Part shown: piece after piece, positions 62,201 through 64,000 of the stretch
How the letters are laid out: each line of letters starts with the position of its first letter
How positions within the stretch are numbered: position 1 is the first letter of the stretch
Source: JBBSAT01 sp046351235
GTDB lineage: Bacteria > Myxococcota_A > Polyangia > Polyangiales > Sandaracinaceae
Length of the DNA: 64,000 bases
NCBI GenBank assembly: GCA_046351235.1
Contig: JAXLYV010000002.1
Location: 434,001-498,000, forward strand
Reading direction: 5' to 3'
Notes under the pieces: model-generated
The model's input: the letters and a program-made list of their open reading frames with translations, nothing else
The model's database searches: none
Told to the model about the DNA's origin: nothing
Made by a program: the position numbers and the translations under genes

Positions 62201-63218
62201 GAGCGACGTGTATCCGCGACGCCTGCCCGATCTCTTCGCCGACCGCCCGATCCGCGTGGAGGGCCACTACGCGAACGGCGGCCGCGCGACGGTCACGATC
62301 CGCGGCCGCATCGCCGGGCGCGCCTTCGAGCAGCCGGTGGAGATCTCGCTCGCCTCGAGCGGGGAGACGCGGCCCGAGCTGCGCTCGATGTGGGCCCGTG
62401 CGCGGGTCTCCGATCTGACGACCGCGATGACGCTCGCCGAGACGCCCGCGCTCGTGGAAGAGGTCACGCAGATCGGTCTCGCGTACCACCTGCTCACCGA
62501 CTACACGGCGTTCTTGGCGGTCGACGAGACGTCGCACGTGGACCAGCCGAGCGCGCGCGTGGTCGAGCCGAGCCAGCTGCCCGAGGGTGTGGGCGCGGGC
62601 GCGGCTCCGCCGGCGACGGTCACGGCCTCGACGAGCACCGGCGGTGGGGGAGGGAGTGGCACGGGCGTCGACGTGCTCTTGGCGGGCGCCACCGCGTCTC
62701 CGAGCCCGGCGCCGCCCGCCGCGCACATGTCGCGATCCGCGCCCGCGCGCATGGGAGGGCGCGTCGATGTCGCCGACGCGTTCGGCGACGACTACGCCGA
62801 GCTCGGCGCGGCGCCCGTGGCCACCGCGCCTGCGCTCGACGAGGCGGCACCCGTGGAGCGCCGCTCGCGCACGATCGGAGCGCCGGCGATCGACTGCTAC
62901 GCGCTCGCGCGCCGGCCCGACGGGACGATCGATCAGGACGCGCTCGAGCGCTGCCTTCGCGAGCACGGCGGCGGCGCCCCGAAGGCCGACAAGGCCGCCG
63001 AGGCGCTGTCGTCCGCCTCGTCGCTCGCGCAGGACGCCAGCGTCTGCCAAGGTCCGGCGCGTGTCGGGACCGCCGCGCTGGCCGAAGGGGCCCTTTCCGG
63101 AGAAGTACCGCGGTCGCGCCGTGCACGAGCGTCTCGCGGGCGCGTGGGAGAGCGAGCCCGCGCGCGAGGCCCTGGGCGCGACGCTCGCGCTCGGTCTCGC
63201 GCCGCATCCTCGGCATGA
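59274..63218 (+). CDS. Lipoprotein fusing PQQ-type beta-propeller, VIT and vWA domains
   Basis: 1314 residues. Signal with lipobox-like ATASC; Pro/Val/Ala linker; PQQ-binding-type propeller (about 120-500) built of YALDARTGDIAWR / FAVDARTGRQRW-like blades; VIT domain (about 525-690: VSARVTGFVAEVSVEQTF, FPLPESSAVDSM); vWA domain from about 785 with MIDAS DTSSSMN and LLTDGYLG; a Gly/Ser/Pro tail with CYALARRPDGTIDQDALERCLREH. VIT-vWA pairs are known from inter-alpha-trypsin inhibitor-like proteins; the propeller fusion is unusual. The last 50 residues are Arg/Ala-rich and overlap the next gene. GGAGGA precedes the ATG. Confidence 0.88.
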   Translation: MAPSTGALGARTDGSVRLSRIVTLCLAAGLATASCAGGHEARPSPIPAVAQGTSNAVDSSPEVSPPPPVADVAGAAARPEEPAIPDDLVPLTARVAARHVAIPATRNGHASRFTFDGGRRGWLTRVAQYTRENPLTPIYGSGRVYVGGGFSSNQFYALDARTGDIAWRASAPDGGPTAAIAVDDKILFNTESCTLFAVDARTGRQRWSRWLGDPIMGQPAANDGRVFSGHIRDGGGYGFTAMRLGSGEPIWTRDLGGDVINAPVLDDTSVYVSTLDGVVHRFAQSTGRVLWQRQLHATSAPFLDGDELHLTRRESVRDEDGHTRTVERALVLRASNGETLRELEGVDAAFLRGPIFDGSTQSGWAYEGSRPTIVDGRMYQTIGNEVQSRDARTGDLFWRRRYTEQVHQRPASSPAIAGSLLVFGTREGVLYGLDIDTGMTAWAYDVGEPIAAQPTVAHGWVYASTTSGGVVGLEVGDDTLDGWHMWGGNARHAGPVVGDVATAEQDDRPSEGSLVLGTPPRDGEVAGFPLESTRVSARVTGFVAEVSVEQTFRNPYDRPVEAVYLFPLPESSAVDSMTLTSGDRVVRAHIDRRERAQQDYRDARERGVLASLLEQERPNLFRESVANLRPGSSVTVALTYVTALAYEEGSYRFTYPLVAGPRYVPGDAAEGAATGGAPADLHQVVLAPNGERPDRVEVTIDADLGTSVAEIDSPTHALEVRREGNDRAHVSLSEAARPDRDLEVRFHVAGAAPTVAVEASPPVDGAAGTFALALHPSLHVEDEQVMPRELVFLLDTSSSMNGRPMALAQEAVVRALGGLRPTDTFRVLGFSDTVEPLAPEALPATPENVARGVTFVRALRALGATEMVDGIHAALDPAGEDGRMRIVLLLTDGYLGTETEVFRAVRGSLGQSRVFALGVGSAVNRYLLTRVAEEGRGDVQVVLPGEDPAAAADAFAARIARPFLTDVSIDWGGLAVSDVYPRRLPDLFADRPIRVEGHYANGGRATVTIRGRIAGRAFEQPVEISLASSGETRPELRSMWARARVSDLTTAMTLAETPALVEEVTQIGLAYHLLTDYTAFLAVDETSHVDQPSARVVEPSQLPEGVGAGAAPPATVTASTSTGGGGGSGTGVDVLLAGATASPSPAPPAAHMSRSAPARMGGRVDVADAFGDDYAELGAAPVATAPALDEAAPVERRSRTIGAPAIDCYALARRPDGTIDQDALERCLREHGGGAPKADKAAEALSSASSLAQDASVCQGPARVGTAALAEGALSGEVPRSRRARASRGRVGERARARGPGRDARARSRAASSA

Positions 63219-63666
63219 CGATCCCTACGTGAAGCTCTTCGCGAGCGCGCGGCCCGACGCCCTCGAGGCGCTCCGCGCGCTCCCGGGCGTGAGCGCCTTC
63301 GCGTGGTGCTTCGGGACGCGCGACGACGTCGTGACCGAGGAGGACGGGCCGCTCGTCGGCCTCGTGCCGACCGCGCATCCGGTCGAGGCGCTCGTGCTCG
63401 TCGGTGTCGCAGGGCCCGCGCACGGCATCGGCAGCGCCGCGCTCGCGCGCTTCTTCACCACGCTGCGCTCGTTCGCGAGCTACCGGATCGAGGCGATGGG
63501 CGAGGAGCGCATCGAGGCGTCGATCACGCCGCGCGATGCCGCCGCCGCGCTGCTGATCGCCGACCGCATGCGCCACGTCTGCCCGCCGCTCGCGCGCGCG
63601 CACGCCGAGCCGGCGCCGATCGCCGCCGAGCTCGTGGCAGGCCGCCTCGTCATGGACTTCCGCTGA
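63061..63666 (+). CDS. Hypothetical soluble protein overlapping the previous gene
   Basis: 201 residues from GTG 63061, or 181 from GTG 63121. No named family was recognised. Codon bias is strong and the sequence is non-repetitive with alternating strands and helices (DDPYVKLFASARPDALEALRAL, PVEALVLVGVAGPAHGIGSAALARFFTTL). No signal peptide or membrane helix. It overlaps the 3' end of the propeller/VIT/vWA gene by up to 158 bases in another frame. Its stop is followed at once by copy B of the three-hairpin element. Confidence 0.68.
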   Translation: MSGPPRWPKGPFPEKYRGRAVHERLAGAWESEPAREALGATLALGLAPHPRHDDPYVKLFASARPDALEALRALPGVSAFAWCFGTRDDVVTEEDGPLVGLVPTAHPVEALVLVGVAGPAHGIGSAALARFFTTLRSFASYRIEAMGEERIEASITPRDAAAALLIADRMRHVCPPLARAHAEPAPIAAELVAGRLVMDFR

Positions 63667-63771
63667 GGGGCCGACACAAACGTGTCGGAACCCTTCACTG
63701 CAGCTCGAGCTCCGGCGCGAATGCGCTGGAACAGACGGGGGTCGACCAGGATTTCTGGTCAACCACGGAGC
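63667..63771 (+). repeat. Three-hairpin dispersed element, copy B
   Basis: A 105-base element starting directly after the stop at 63664-63666. Hairpins: CCGACAC/GTGTCGG with AAAC loop (63671-63688), CCGGCGC/GCGCTGG with GAAT loop (63712-63729) and GACCAG/CTGGTC with GATTT loop (63744-63760), extended by some outer pairs. Against copy A, a G-U replaces A-U in hairpin 2, and a mismatch in hairpin 3 becomes G-C, so pairing is largely kept. Lies upstream of trmFO. Confidence 0.85.
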
Positions 63772-63821
63772 GAAGCGGCGGCGCTGGCTCGGCTGCGGGC
63801 GGGCGCTATAGCTCTCGGCCC

Positions 63822-64000
63822 ATGAGCTCGGTGACCATCGTCGGTGGCGGCCTCGCGGGCTGCGAGTGTGCGTTCCAGCTCGCGGCGCGCGGCGTCGACG
63901 TGACGCTCGTCGAGCAGAAGCCCGAGCGCCGCACGCCGGCGCAGAGCGGCGATGGCCTCGCGGAGCTCGTCTGCTCGAACTCGTTCCGCGGCGCCGCGCT
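63822..64000 (+). CDS. trmFO: TrmFO, folate-dependent tRNA m5U54 methyltransferase (5' end only)
   Basis: Only the first 59 codons are in the window. The FAD-binding start VTIVGGGLAGCECAFQLAARG, then VEQKPERRTPAQ and the signature AELVCSNSFRG identify TrmFO (formerly Gid), which makes ribothymidine at position 54 in tRNA from methylene-tetrahydrofolate. The ATG at 63822 gives the expected N-terminus. A TATAGC hexamer 13 bases upstream could be part of a -10 box, but spacing to the start is short. Confidence 0.93.
   Translation, partial: MSSVTIVGGGLAGCECAFQLAARGVDVTLVEQKPERRTPAQSGDGLAELVCSNSFRGAA

Noticed and set aside
58278..63050. A 1590-codon open frame on the minus strand over the dprA and PQQ/VIT/vWA region
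   Set aside because: Only its last 295 codons (dprA) are real. The rest is an Arg/Ala/His-rich mirror of the plus-strand gene, a normal effect of very high GC at third positions.

Overview
This 64 kb window is very GC-rich and coding-dense. It looks like chromosome from a Myxococcota bacterium, most like Polyangia/Sandaracinaceae. The reasons are the DUF1592/DUF1588 plus DUF1552 gene pair, MopE-type and DUF4215-type Cys-rich lipoproteins, Hanks kinases with C-terminal membrane anchors, many two-component genes and several short lipoxygenases. The genus is inferred from gene content; no rRNA or tRNA gene was seen. I support 50 protein genes, two of them cut by the window edges, plus one doubtful small ORF. 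No gene-free stretch exceeds about 300 bases.

Layout: 1-5179 is a nitric-oxide reductase island (end of a Crp/Fnr-type regulator, then norC, norB, norQ, norD) with an FNR/NNR-like box in front of norC. 5328-12510 holds a STAS-like protein, the DUF1592/DUF1552 pair, two small envelope or stress proteins, a DUF748 protein, a zinc ribbon and peptide deformylase. 12571-19566 is a CheA-centred signalling cluster: a CheW remnant, CheA, two response regulators and a hybrid kinase with a decayed Hpt domain. 19861-25958 holds a phosphoesterase, a phosphopantetheinyl transferase, two secreted lipoproteins and a membrane glycosyltransferase-like protein. 25991-29660 is a three-gene operon: esterase, glutamate-cysteine-ligase-like enzyme fused to CBS domains, and an aspartoacylase-like hydrolase. 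29795-39683 mixes Cys-rich lipoproteins, an MFS exporter, plsX, a Ser/Thr kinase and a VanW protein. 39757-44946 carries three lipoxygenase paralogues. Next come an NtrC-type two-component pair, glmM, a catalase-fold haem protein, a membrane sulfatase-like protein, ilvE, birA, a large vWA lipoprotein, dprA, a PQQ-propeller/VIT/vWA fusion and the start of trmFO.

How the parts may work together: norCBQD should form one NO-detoxifying transcription unit under the neighbouring regulator. The three lipoxygenases and the catalase-like haem protein about 5 kb away could make oxylipins; this is an inference from proximity. The most unusual non-coding signal is a roughly 105-bp element with three hairpins, present twice (16054-16159 and 63667-63771). 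Each copy starts directly after the stop codon of a plus-strand gene, and the base changes between copies mostly preserve pairing.
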